Of a stretch of DNA of 20,107 nucleotides, positions 8,801-14,763 are shown in pieces (position 1 is the stretch's first letter; each line of letters opens with the position of its first letter). Source of the stretch: Anaerolineaceae bacterium UBA6105 (GTDB lineage: Bacteria; Chloroflexota; Anaerolineae; Anaerolineales; Anaerolineaceae). The stretch spans positions 1 to 20,107 of the forward strand of contig DIWN01000002.1 in NCBI GenBank assembly GCA_002423495.1, written 5' to 3'. The notes beneath the pieces are model-generated. The model was not told the DNA's origin, did not search any database, and saw nothing but the letters and a program-made list of their open reading frames with translations. Position numbers and translations under genes: made by a program.

Positions 8801-9536
8801 CTCTTTGTATCTATCCTCGCTCATCATGCAAGGTCACGAATCACCAAAATCAGTAATCGACAAGTTTATTGGTCATTTTGATTTGCTAAATACTATTTAT
8901 TTTTCAGAACTAGGGTATGACAGATTTACTGATTACAAAGGCACGTTATTGAAAGAGCTTTTTACTGCCAACCCTTCAATTCTTGATAGATATGTTGAAT
9001 TTTTGATAGCTAGAAATGGCCATGTTTCAAATGATTCTGAAGAAAGGCATTTATGTTTCTATTATCTAGACAATTTTGTGGAAACATACAATGTTATTTT
9101 CGATAAATTGATTCAAGCTTTTCCAACCCCTGTCTATAATGTTCCGAATTATTTGGAAACCGTGCTATCACCAAACAAAGATACCCCCTTGTTAGTGGAA
9201 AAACAAGATGCATGGATTAGGCAATGTATCCAGCTTTATTCCCAGGAAGATACAAAGATGTATTGTCTGTTTTCCGTGCTTAGCAAGATGGAAGTTTCAA
9301 GAAAAATTTCATATTATTCGTTGTTCATCGAATGTAATTCATCATTTGAAGATTTTGAAAAGCTACCTATTATTCCAAATTCATATGGTTATTCAGGGAG
9401 CGCAGTACCACTTTATTATGAATGGATTGAATCATTAGAGCTCCTTCTTCCACAATTCATCGGAATTAAATGGATCGACCATAAAAGTTTTGTCAAAGAG
9501 ATGATCAGCAATTTGAAAAAAAGTATAGAAGAATAA
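5820..9536 (+). CDS. STAND-type NTPase with N-terminal PD-(D/E)XK-like nuclease domain; candidate anti-phage protein
   Basis: A 1238-residue protein in three parts. Residues 1-190 look like a restriction-endonuclease fold: an FQNLCDAYLSKSGY helix, then GTPDSYF (D53) and YVFAEYTTK (E67). The usual third lysine of E-x-K is T69, so the active site is atypical. Residues 195-430 are an NTPase with Walker A GAAGTGKT (210-217), Walker B FLVVDD (260-265) and LMTVRDYAKR, in the STAND style and possibly of the nSTAND3 kind. A winged-helix-like segment (VRISDQSFSNYLL) follows, then about 750 residues of probable helical solenoid without a recognised repeat, where STAND proteins sense their trigger. The start is ATG 5820, not upstream in-frame TTG 5715, because AAGGTGA sits four bases before it. 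The gene is much more AT-rich than the flanks, consistent with transfer. It converges on a type IIG enzyme. Defence by nuclease activation on phage sensing is inferred from architecture; no close homolog could be checked. Confidence 0.8.
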   Translation: MANTETIKQKILQLDPGTFQNLCDAYLSKSGYPNIVSHGSKSGTQKTTRGTPDSYFMTVDGKYVFAEYTTKITGLYAKVIGDLEKCLNETKTGIPHNKISEIVYCHTSSNLTPSQNEAAMKMCREVGIHLVMIGIDKIATDLCQSYPILARDYLGIAVDTNQIFEYDDFINHHNSNKISAPITNVCLFREAEINSLNEAYNSENIVILSGAAGTGKTQLALTYGKEHSKIHDEKLLVIRSNTLSLYEDLKLFLSSPGDYFLVVDDANEISELKHIIHYSMLEDQGYNVKILMTVRDYAKRKVISVLHDTIAYQKIDLKPFTDDEIKELLETSLGILNQDYQERIVRIAEGNARIAMLAGQIACEKNRLDSINDVSQLYDAYYTPILEKQQLLSDKKLCITVGLIAFFQTIRLDSLDPFLPILEENEITKECFIMNIHTLHELEIVDIYNEKGVRISDQSFSNYLLKVVFYDKKLLKLSMLIKQFFGNYREKTIYSINTLISIFNNPELHDFVKNEVLLMWEVFSKEKSSLFLDFVKVFYQLNPIAALKIIQNYVDHEPLVDISSVTFDFQKGRNNNHISNDVIGILSGFAESPELISALDLLFLYYLQSPDLYMQFFHAIVNGFGIHRHTYLNEYFVQKTLFEKFEEYSDNWSRDCINLLFLEVAEELLKFNFSSVEEERNHKITFYEFPLVYSSGAAEYRGIIWQSLSVLATKDKYKGRIRKLLLSYGVVEKESYSILESDLSYIVKILKLEFPPSQIQNCIMVEKLASVFSRLNSINEATFDDYLKQEQFQLYCLLKGESDILELSYQDQEKITKDLIEKHLADSDINIFKKLIDVSKDVEDVIDGHEAWEIGRGLKIAFDAIPQQNNYFVEAVEYYLESNAPLNLNPNLFLNTLFTLLPENEVYQLVNIFNYDQKNSWLYAYFHELPANHITEVHLSRLYAFLADDSDRTIKPSPRRDVTFLEKYKAYDEEVFIKGCELILQKYKYSPFVASLYLSSLIMQGHESPKSVIDKFIGHFDLLNTIYFSELGYDRFTDYKGTLLKELFTANPSILDRYVEFLIARNGHVSNDSEERHLCFYYLDNFVETYNVIFDKLIQAFPTPVYNVPNYLETVLSPNKDTPLLVEKQDAWIRQCIQLYSQEDTKMYCLFSVLSKMEVSRKISYYSLFIECNSSFEDFEKLPIIPNSYGYSGSAVPLYYEWIESLELLLPQFIGIKWIDHKSFVKEMISNLKKSIEE

Positions 9537-9600
9537 GAAATCCGGGAAATAATGAGGGGATGAAAGTTTTGCGATGCAGCGGACACTTGTTACAAATCCG

Positions 9601-12600
9601 CTATACGCTGTTAACTAATCGAATTTCTACAGCATTAAGGCCATACAATTTAAGAATATGTAAGTTGATATACTTCTCGATCTCGATTTTGATGTTTTTT
9701 ATTTGAAACTGGTCCCGAGGAAAAGGTGTCTGTTGGCGATTTACTACCAACAAATTGTTTACCAGGTCAATAATATTCTGGTGTATTACTAGTAGATCTT
9801 GGCCTGATTCATCTATCCTAACAACTGGCAATTGTGTAACGTATTGGTAAATATACCGAAGGTATCCTCCACGATAACTAGAGGATATTTGACGATAATA
9901 AAAATCAAATAGATCAGAATTTAACAAGGCAAGCAAGAATAAATCGTCCACTGGCATTATGTATGCTGTGTTGCCATAATAATTGCCATTGAGATCAATA
10001 GTGAAGTTACCTCTTAACGAAATATCTGGATATACAATCTTCGGTTTTTCAAACTCATCGTAATACTCGCATGCCCGTAATTCCCACCAGTAGTCTCCTT
10101 TGTCGCCACGGGCAATGGCTTCTTTTTCGAATTGCTTCAGGTGGCTGGCGAGGGCAGGGTATTGGGAAGCGAACCAATTCCAGGCGTTTCCTTTCCGGTG
10201 CAGGTTTGTCCATCCCTTTGGGATCAGGATAAGATACTGCTTGACCGGAATTGGGGCGTAGCGTTTGATGTCACGACCCTGGGCGAAAGGTTTGATCAGT
10301 TCCGCGCTGCGGGGGTCTTCGGCGATGAGGCGGTCTTTGGTGGCTTGGTCGATGACGAAGGCTTTGTTCAACCCGGTCAGGACGCCGCGATAAACCTTCC
10401 CATCCACATACTCGCCCAGGGGGATCGAGTTTTGACGAAGTTTTGCGAGCAGGTCCTGGGTTTGCTTGCCGGCAAGGGACCAGCCGTTCTCTTCAAAGCA
10501 GGTCTGATCAGATATTTCGCCATGATCATCGACATATTGTTGCAGTGAGGAAAAGTCTAGTGTGTCAACGGTTGTGACCATTGGACGAAAATGAGGTGTG
10601 TTGTTGGAAACACGCAAAATGAGGGGATAGGTAGTGGCTCCGGTGAAGACTGGCAAATCACCGAAGTCAGTGATCTCTTCGATGCACTTGGTTTTAAGCC
10701 ACTGGCGCAATTTGAAACCGTATCTAGCTCGCAGCCATTTGTTAGCAACGATATAACTGAATTGCCCTCCAGACGCGAGCAGTTTGACGCCCTTTTCAAT
10801 GAAATAACTGTAGATATCGGCGGTACCAGTAAAAACCTCGTAGATGTTCTGGTAGTAGGGCTTATCCTCGCCCAAGGATTCCTGGCGGATGTAAGGCGGG
10901 TTGCCGATGACGGCGTCGAAGCCGCCGGCAGCAAAGACGTGGGGGAAGGCGCGCTGCCAGTCAAAGGGGTTAACGCGCTGGATCTCTTCATCATCCGGGA
11001 AGATCTGCCCTTTGAAGTAATCCCAGCCGATCAGAGAGTTGCCGCAGCGGATGTTCTTACCCAGGTCGGGCAGGACGCGCTCAAAGCCAAGCGAGAGCTG
11101 ACCAGTTTCGCCTTCAAGCAGCTTGAGCAGCAGCGAGAGCTTGGTGACCTCAACTGCCTGGGAGTCGATGTCGACCCCGTAGATGCTGGCAGTGAGGATG
11201 CGCTTTTTGGTTTCGGTGGTGAGGCGGTATTCACCGCCCTCGGTGGCGACCAGGGGCGGGTTTTTGCCGCGCGTGTGGGACTGCGGGTCGTGGGAGAGGT
11301 AGTAGTTGAGGTGCCAGTCGAGCAGGTATTGGTAGGCGCCCAGCAGGAAGGACCCTGAGCCGCAGGCGGGGTCCACCACGCGCAGGCTGAGAGCCTGGGT
11401 GGGGGTTAGGGATGCGTTCGTGCCGGTGTTTTCGATCGTGCCGGCGTCCCCGCCGTGCACGCTCGGAAGGATGGAGACCTCCCGGTCAGGACCCGTGCTC
11501 GGTGAGCCCACGCCTTCTTCCGGCGGAGGGGTGCTTCGCAACACCGGCACGATCGAGCCCTCTCCCAGCAGACAACCGAGGGTGTTTTGGACGATGTAAT
11601 CGACAATATAGCTGGGGGTATAGTAGACGCCGCCGGCTTTGCGCACATCGGGCTTTTCTTCAACTTTTGCCTGCCCCCCGGGGGTCAGGCGGATGACACT
11701 GCCCAGGAATTGCTCGTAGACCTGGCCAAGGATCTCGACCGGGATTTCGTTGAACATATAGGGGCAGGGAAAGTAGGTGCTCTTGATGATCTGGCGCAAA
11801 ACCTTGTCATCGATCTGCAGGCTGGGTGTGAAGGTGTCCGGCTCGCTGGTCTGCCCTTTTTCCTTGTTGAAGTGGAAGAGACCGGAATTGTATTTTTGGT
11901 CGGCTTTCTGGAAGAGAAGCAGCATCTGGGCGTAGACATCGTCGCCTTCGGCGATTTGGAGCAGCTGATCGGTGGGTTCGATCTGGCGGTCCTCGCAGAT
12001 GCGCAGGAAGAGGATGCGGTCGATGGTGGTCTGGACGGCGTAATTGAGCTGGCGCTCCGCGCGATGGAGATTGGGAGATTGCGTACTCTGTACACTTCGT
12101 GTCGCTTCGCTCGCAGATTGAGATTGCTTCGCTTCGCTCGCAATGACGGATGGAGCTTCGCTCGGATTGACGGATGGGGTTTCGCTTGGAATGGAGTCTG
12201 GCACGATCGGTGAAATGGAGACCTGGCGGTCAGGGTCCGTGCTCGGCCTGGAGTCCGGCACGATCGTGGATTGAGATTGTTTCGCTTCGCTCGCAAGGAC
12301 GGATCCGGCGGAGGGGCGGAAGTTGCGCAGGGCGATATTGCGGGCGAGTAAAATGCGCCACTGTTCGATCTCTTTGAGGAATTCGGCGTCCACCTCTGTG
12401 GTGCCGCGTTTGCCCTTGCTGCCCTCGGCGTAGCGATCGAATGAGCCATTCCAAACGGCATCTCTGGAGAAAATTTGTACCAGTTCGTCCCAACGGTCGA
12501 GGTATTCTTCAAAAGTGAAGAGCATCACGCGACCGGTGGCGGCGGAATCTTTGGGGTCAGGGCGGGTGCGGCAATCGTAGACCGCCAGCTCCTCGAAATC

Positions 12601-12969
12601 GGTCAGGATGGAGAGGGGCAGATGGGCGTTCCAGGCGTAACGACGCAGCTGGTAGGCTGGGTCGATTTCGTAGCGAATGTTGACTTTGGGCTTTTTGGCT
12701 TCGACGAAGAATTTGCGGGTTGTGCCAATGCGGAAGGCGTAGTCTGGGGCTGTGAGCGAGCCCTCGTCCTCTAGGGAGTCTTCGTGGATCACCTCGCGGT
12801 ATTGGGGCGCGAAGTTCGAGCGGTTGTCCATATCCCAACCGAGGGCTTCAAAGAAGGGGTTGATGAATTCCTGGCGGAGTTGGGCTTCGTTGTAGCGCCC
12901 AGAGCGGTAGAGTTCGCGCGAGTTGCGGAAGCGGTTGACGAGGTTTTGGATGATGGCTGGTGCGGTCAT
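9601..12969 (-). CDS. Type IIG restriction-modification enzyme (nuclease, N6-adenine methylase and specificity in one chain)
   Basis: A single 1122-residue chain that would cut unmodified DNA and methylate adenine at its own site. Residues 1-180 are a type I R-like nuclease domain with PD75-76 and E90-A-K92. A helical region follows (ELNYAV/TIDRILFLRICEDR), then GVYYTPSYIVDYIVQNTL, SAM-binding motif I DPACGSGSF (533-541) and catalytic NPPY (690-693), typical of Eco57I-type gamma methylases. The end (LLALLNSDLFDFYYR, GGYLRYIYQYVTQLPV) is a TaqI-like specificity domain. ATG 13008 lies inside a TATAAT box and cannot start the mRNA; ATG 12969 follows GAGGGGG and is used. Two repeat-derived in-frame insertions sit at about residues 220-300 and 471-524, both in linkers. 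The last roughly 160 codons are far more AT-rich than the rest. All catalytic motifs are intact, so the enzyme may be active. Confidence 0.92.
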   Translation of the reverse strand: MTAPAIIQNLVNRFRNSRELYRSGRYNEAQLRQEFINPFFEALGWDMDNRSNFAPQYREVIHEDSLEDEGSLTAPDYAFRIGTTRKFFVEAKKPKVNIRYEIDPAYQLRRYAWNAHLPLSILTDFEELAVYDCRTRPDPKDSAATGRVMLFTFEEYLDRWDELVQIFSRDAVWNGSFDRYAEGSKGKRGTTEVDAEFLKEIEQWRILLARNIALRNFRPSAGSVLASEAKQSQSTIVPDSRPSTDPDRQVSISPIVPDSIPSETPSVNPSEAPSVIASEAKQSQSASEATRSVQSTQSPNLHRAERQLNYAVQTTIDRILFLRICEDRQIEPTDQLLQIAEGDDVYAQMLLLFQKADQKYNSGLFHFNKEKGQTSEPDTFTPSLQIDDKVLRQIIKSTYFPCPYMFNEIPVEILGQVYEQFLGSVIRLTPGGQAKVEEKPDVRKAGGVYYTPSYIVDYIVQNTLGCLLGEGSIVPVLRSTPPPEEGVGSPSTGPDREVSILPSVHGGDAGTIENTGTNASLTPTQALSLRVVDPACGSGSFLLGAYQYLLDWHLNYYLSHDPQSHTRGKNPPLVATEGGEYRLTTETKKRILTASIYGVDIDSQAVEVTKLSLLLKLLEGETGQLSLGFERVLPDLGKNIRCGNSLIGWDYFKGQIFPDDEEIQRVNPFDWQRAFPHVFAAGGFDAVIGNPPYIRQESLGEDKPYYQNIYEVFTGTADIYSYFIEKGVKLLASGGQFSYIVANKWLRARYGFKLRQWLKTKCIEEITDFGDLPVFTGATTYPLILRVSNNTPHFRPMVTTVDTLDFSSLQQYVDDHGEISDQTCFEENGWSLAGKQTQDLLAKLRQNSIPLGEYVDGKVYRGVLTGLNKAFVIDQATKDRLIAEDPRSAELIKPFAQGRDIKRYAPIPVKQYLILIPKGWTNLHRKGNAWNWFASQYPALASHLKQFEKEAIARGDKGDYWWELRACEYYDEFEKPKIVYPDISLRGNFTIDLNGNYYGNTAYIMPVDDLFLLALLNSDLFDFYYRQISSSYRGGYLRYIYQYVTQLPVVRIDESGQDLLVIHQNIIDLVNNLLVVNRQQTPFPRDQFQIKNIKIEIEKYINLHILKLYGLNAVEIRLVNSV
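11399..11560. repeat. Repeat-derived in-frame insertion just before the methylase motif I
   Basis: Relatives run almost directly from the GVYYTP...TLG helix into (L)RVxDPACGSG. Here about 54 extra residues rich in P, S, G and T intervene, including SPSTGPDREVSI. The DNA holds a GGAGACCT...CGGTCAGG...CCGTGCTCGG block that recurs in the insertion at about 12070-12312, read in the same frame. It is flanked by inverted arms (GTGCCGGTGTT near 11423 and AACACCGGCAC near 11541). There are no stop codons in the gene's frame, so the element is translated as a linker. Confidence 0.7.
12070..12312. repeat. REP-derived in-frame insertion between nuclease and methylase regions
   Basis: About 80 codons that do not belong to the enzyme family. 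Two family A REP copies (about 12112-12152 and 12268-12304) are translated as ASEAKQSQS, once as VIASEAKQSQ and once as VLASEAKQSQ. Degraded partial copies lie between them, as does the GGTCAGG...CCGTGCTCGG block shared with 11399-11560 (giving STDPDRQVSISP). The flanking protein (NIALRNF... and ...RAERQLNYAVQTTIDRI) would join smoothly without it. The peptide is low-complexity and polar, so it can be a harmless linker. Confidence 0.8.
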
Positions 12970-13006
12970 ATACCCCCTCGGGATGAAAGGTAGACGGTTA
13001 GGGTTC

Positions 13007-13035
13007 ATTATAAGGTGGTTGGTGGGTTTTATCCA
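13007..13035 (-). promoter_or_regulatory. Promoter of the type IIG restriction gene
   Basis: Minus strand TGGATA (13035-13030), a 17-base spacer and TATAAT (13012-13007). Transcription would begin near 13000, giving a leader of about 30 bases with GAGGGGG before ATG 12969. This supports the shorter protein start. Confidence 0.55.
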
Positions 13036-13081
13036 GAAATTGTTGCGATTGGCACACGGAAGGAATAATGTGGGACGGAAA

Positions 13082-13140
13082 AGAGCTGGGTTGAACCCCG
13101 CAATACCCAGGGGACATGTTGTCCGGCCTACGAAAAGATT
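13082..13140. repeat. Intergenic repeat, family C, copy 1
   Basis: Starts AGAGCTGGGTTGAACCCC and ends CCGGCCTACGAAAAGATT. The ends, and an inner CCCC/GGGG pair, can fold on each other. Related copies are at 13970-14037 and 14764-14832, and the tail alone appears reversed at 14687-14717. 12970-13507 contains no gene: apart from the promoter above it is made of repeats. Confidence 0.75.
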
Positions 13141-13172
13141 GCACCTTGTTGGGAATAGGCCTACAACGATTT

Positions 13173-13215
13173 GGTTGACGCGTCCCGCAAGGGGAGGCGT
13201 TGCACGGCGTCAACC
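13173..13215. repeat. Inverted repeat with 9-bp arms
   Basis: GGTTGACGC (13173-13181) pairs with GCGTCAACC (13207-13215) around a 25-base loop. Part of the loop, GCGTCCCGCAAGGGGA, is repeated with one change at about 13232-13247, pointing to a local duplication of a small palindromic element. Confidence 0.6.
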
Positions 13216-13270
13216 CTACGTACTGATCTTGTTTGGTCGAGGCGTCTCGCAAGGGGAAGGCCAGGGAAGA

Positions 13271-13330
13271 GACCCTCTTCAGTCTCCTGTCCGCTGCGCG
13301 GCAGGATCCAGCTTCCCCCTGGGGAAGCCC
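13271..13330. repeat. Intergenic double-hairpin repeat, family B, copy 1
   Basis: A 60-base element beginning GACCCTCTTCAGTCTCCTG and ending GCTTCCCCCTGGGGAAGC plus CC. It contains two adjacent palindromes, CCGC-TGC-GCGG with flanks and GCTTCCCC-CT-GGGGAAGC. Near-identical copies lie at 13901-13960 and 14047-14094 (truncated), and a start-only fragment at about 13400-13416. This is the architecture of bacterial REP/MITE elements moved by a transposase in trans. Confidence 0.85.
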
Positions 13331-13339
13331 GGGATATAG

Positions 13340-13502
13340 CCCTCCCTCGAGGGAGGGTCCGTGCAACGGGGGAGAGTGTCTTTGTTGTTTTGGCAAAGTG
13401 ACCCTCTTCAGTCTCTTAGCCCAACATAACCCTCCCTCGAAGGAGGGTCCGTCGAAGATCCCAGCCTCGAAGAGGCGTGTGGACGAAGCGGGGGAGAGTG
13501 TC
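13340..13502. repeat. Pair of family D palindromic repeats
   Basis: Two units, each starting with a CCCTCCCTCGA(G/A)GGAGGG palindrome plus TCCG and ending CGGGGGAGAGTGTC (13340-13381 and 13430-13502). The second also holds a GCCTC-GAA-GAGGC hairpin (13464-13476). They lie directly downstream of the DUF559 stop and could terminate its transcript as folded RNA, although no long T-run follows on that strand. Confidence 0.7.
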
Positions 13503-13507
13503 CTTTT

Positions 13508-13870
13508 TTATCGGGTTATTTCTTCAAGGCGTTTCTTGACCATAGTGTCGATGGTAGCGCAGACTTCAGAGAGATTGTTCTTGACGTCCGAATTCAAGAA
13601 TCGCAGTACAAGAATCCCGTTTTTCTTCAACCATAGTGTTCTTTCATTGTCTTGAATTAAAGCAGATTCTTCATAATGTTGACCGCCGTCCAGTTCAATA
13701 GCCAGCTTAGCTGTGGAACAGTAAAAATCGACGATGTACTTGCCAATCACCACCTGCCTTCTAAACCTGACAGGATAAGGTGATAAAAATTCATACCAGA
13801 GGCGTTGCTCTTCCCTTGTCGCTTCACGGCGCAATTTTTGAGCAAAAGGGGTTAGTTTATTCTGTTTCAC
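13508..13870 (-). CDS. DUF559 domain endonuclease-like protein
   Basis: A 120-residue single-domain protein of the DUF559 family, related to the very-short-patch-repair (Vsr) nuclease fold. It opens with LTPFAQKLRREATREEQRLW, the standard family start. The core follows: FRRQVVIGKYIVDFYC with D48, then AIELDGGQH with E59, D61 and H65, matching the metal-site pattern D...ExDGxxH. The substrate is unknown; DUF559 proteins are often found scattered in bacterial genomes and near mobile DNA. GTG 13870 is chosen as start because the family begins there. The open frame runs on upstream to 14263, but that part encodes family A, B and C repeat sequence and has no place in the protein. A TATAAT ends only six bases before the GTG, so the mRNA may be leaderless. 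It is flanked on both sides by repeat clusters. Confidence 0.85.
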   Translation of the reverse strand: MKQNKLTPFAQKLRREATREEQRLWYEFLSPYPVRFRRQVVIGKYIVDFYCSTAKLAIELDGGQHYEESALIQDNERTLWLKKNGILVLRFLNSDVKNNLSEVCATIDTMVKKRLEEITR

Positions 13871-13876
13871 GCAAAT

Positions 13877-13882
13877 ATTATA
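13877..13882 (-). promoter_or_regulatory. -10 box of the DUF559 gene
   Basis: TATAAT on the minus strand followed by ATTTGC and then the GTG start. With a normal 6-7-base distance to the transcription start, the mRNA would begin at the start codon itself. No clear -35 is seen at standard spacing. Confidence 0.4.
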
Positions 13883-13900
13883 GGACGAAACAATTGAAAA

Positions 13901-13960
13901 GACCCTCTTCAGTCTCCTGTCCGCTCCGCGGCAGGAGCCAGCTTCCCCCAAGGGAAGCCC
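13901..13960. repeat. Intergenic double-hairpin repeat, family B, copy 2
   Basis: Same 60-base element as at 13271-13330, in the same orientation, with a few substitutions (CTCCGCGG, GAGCCAGC, CCCCAAGGG). It lies immediately upstream of the DUF559 promoter and separates that gene from the other repeats. Confidence 0.85.
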
Positions 13961-13969
13961 AAATAAATG

Positions 13970-14037
13970 AAGCCGGGTTTCACCCTGGAGAAAAAAACCC
14001 CAGGGCAGGTCTGCGGAAGCCGGCCTACGAAAAGATG
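13970..14037. repeat. Intergenic repeat, family C, copy 2
   Basis: Starts AAGCCGGGTTTCACCCTGG, has a CCCTGG/CCAGGG inner hairpin and ends CCGGCCTACGAAAAGATG. It sits directly next to family B copies, so families B and C are interleaved here. Confidence 0.75.
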
Positions 14038-14046
14038 ACTGAAAGT

Positions 14047-14094
14047 GACCCTCTTCAGTCTCCAGTCCGCTGCGCGGCAGGATCCAGCTTCCCT
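14047..14094. repeat. Intergenic repeat, family B, copy 3 (truncated)
   Basis: Matches the first 48 bases of the family B element, then diverges into sequence CTTACCCTCCGTTTCACTGC that itself recurs near 14389-14408. The second hairpin of the element has been lost. Confidence 0.8.
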
Positions 14095-14183
14095 CCCTTT
14101 CGCTGCGCTTACCCTCCGTTTCACTGCGCGCACAAGCGCGTCTGGCGGCGCTCGGAATGTCAGATGAACATCTGCTAATGGCT

Positions 14184-14342
14184 CTGTCATTGCGAACCTC
14201 ATTTGTGAAGCAATCAAAATTCCTGGCAGACCAATGCGTTTGAGGTAACAGGATCAGGGTCAAAATTCACGAAGTGCGTGTGTACTGTATATATCCCTTG
14301 ATGGCAAAAAGTTTAGATTGCTTCGTTCCTCGCAAAGACAAG
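14184..14342. repeat. Two degraded family A REP copies
   Basis: GTCATTGCGAACCTCATTTG...GCAATC at about 14184-14222 and TTTAGATTGCTTCGTTCCTC...GACAAG at about 14305-14342 are facing family A copies. The whole stretch 13871-14849 holds no credible gene, only repeats, a promoter-like site and a palindrome. Confidence 0.65.
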
Positions 14343-14505
14343 ACAGGTAACCACCCCCTTCAATTCCCCACTTCCCTACCGCTACGCTTACCCTCCGTTT
14401 CACTGCGCGCACAGGCCACGGATCTTAGACCAAGGGAAGCCCAAGTACCATCCCATCGTCCACCACCCATCACCTGTCAGCCACCAGCTGAAAGCTTCCA
14501 ACCTC

Positions 14506-14542
14506 TTGAAAACATAGAACAAATGTGCTATCATATACCCGC
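14506..14542 (+). promoter_or_regulatory. Promoter-like element with LexA-like palindrome, copy 2
   Basis: TTGAAA (14506-14511), a 17-base spacer and TATCAT (14529-14534), each hexamer one base off consensus. The spacer and the start of the -10 hold ATAGAACAAATGTGCTAT (14514-14531), an imperfect palindrome with a GAAC half-site like SOS boxes. Positions 14514-14542 match the minus-strand element at 5494-5522 at 26 of 29 bases. It points right; no gene follows on the plus strand before the opposing replication operon. Confidence 0.55.
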
Positions 14543-14651
14543 GTGAGTCTATCTGCATTCCAGCACGTTAACAAAATGCATATTTGCAGCCAAACCGTCC
14601 TGATTTAGAGGTAATTGCAATCAAAGCACCCGTCTGCACTATCAAAAAACG

Positions 14652-14675
14652 TTGCAATTATTGCAATAATTGCAA
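14652..14675. promoter_or_regulatory. Perfect 24-bp palindrome of three TTGCAA units
   Basis: Three TTGCAA blocks, itself a palindrome, are spaced at exactly 9 bases by TTA and TAA, making a perfect 24-bp dyad. Another ATTGCAAT lies about 40 bases upstream, near 14615. The arrangement looks like a multi-dimer operator or short iteron set. It lies about 110 bases downstream of the LexA-like promoter. Confidence 0.5.
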
Positions 14676-14691
14676 TTTGCGTCTTTCGTAG

Positions 14692-14716
14692 GCCGGATTG
14701 CGGTTTTCAATCCGGC
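14692..14716. repeat. Perfect hairpin, 9-bp stem, related to family C
   Basis: GCCGGATTG and CAATCCGGC flank a 7-base loop. The preceding TCGTAGGCCGG is the family C tail in reverse orientation, and a family A REP copy follows at 14727-14760. Most likely a remnant repeat; it could form a hairpin in RNA. Confidence 0.7.
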
Positions 14717-14763
14717 AAATAATGTATTTGCAAGAAGCGAAGCGACGCGGCAATCTGAAGTTG

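Noticed and set aside
9578..9602. Terminator between the converging STAND and restriction genes (AGCGGA/TCCGCT).
   Set aside because: Six-base stem with a 13-base loop and no T-run; too weak to call.
12970..13008. Restriction enzyme start at ATG 13008.
   Set aside because: That ATG overlaps a TATAAT box, so it would not be in the mRNA; ATG 12969 follows GAGGGGG.
13271..14094. CRISPR or phage-related array from the family B repeats.
   Set aside because: Copies are about 600 and 150 bases apart with other repeats between, and they fold into double hairpins like REP/MITE elements.
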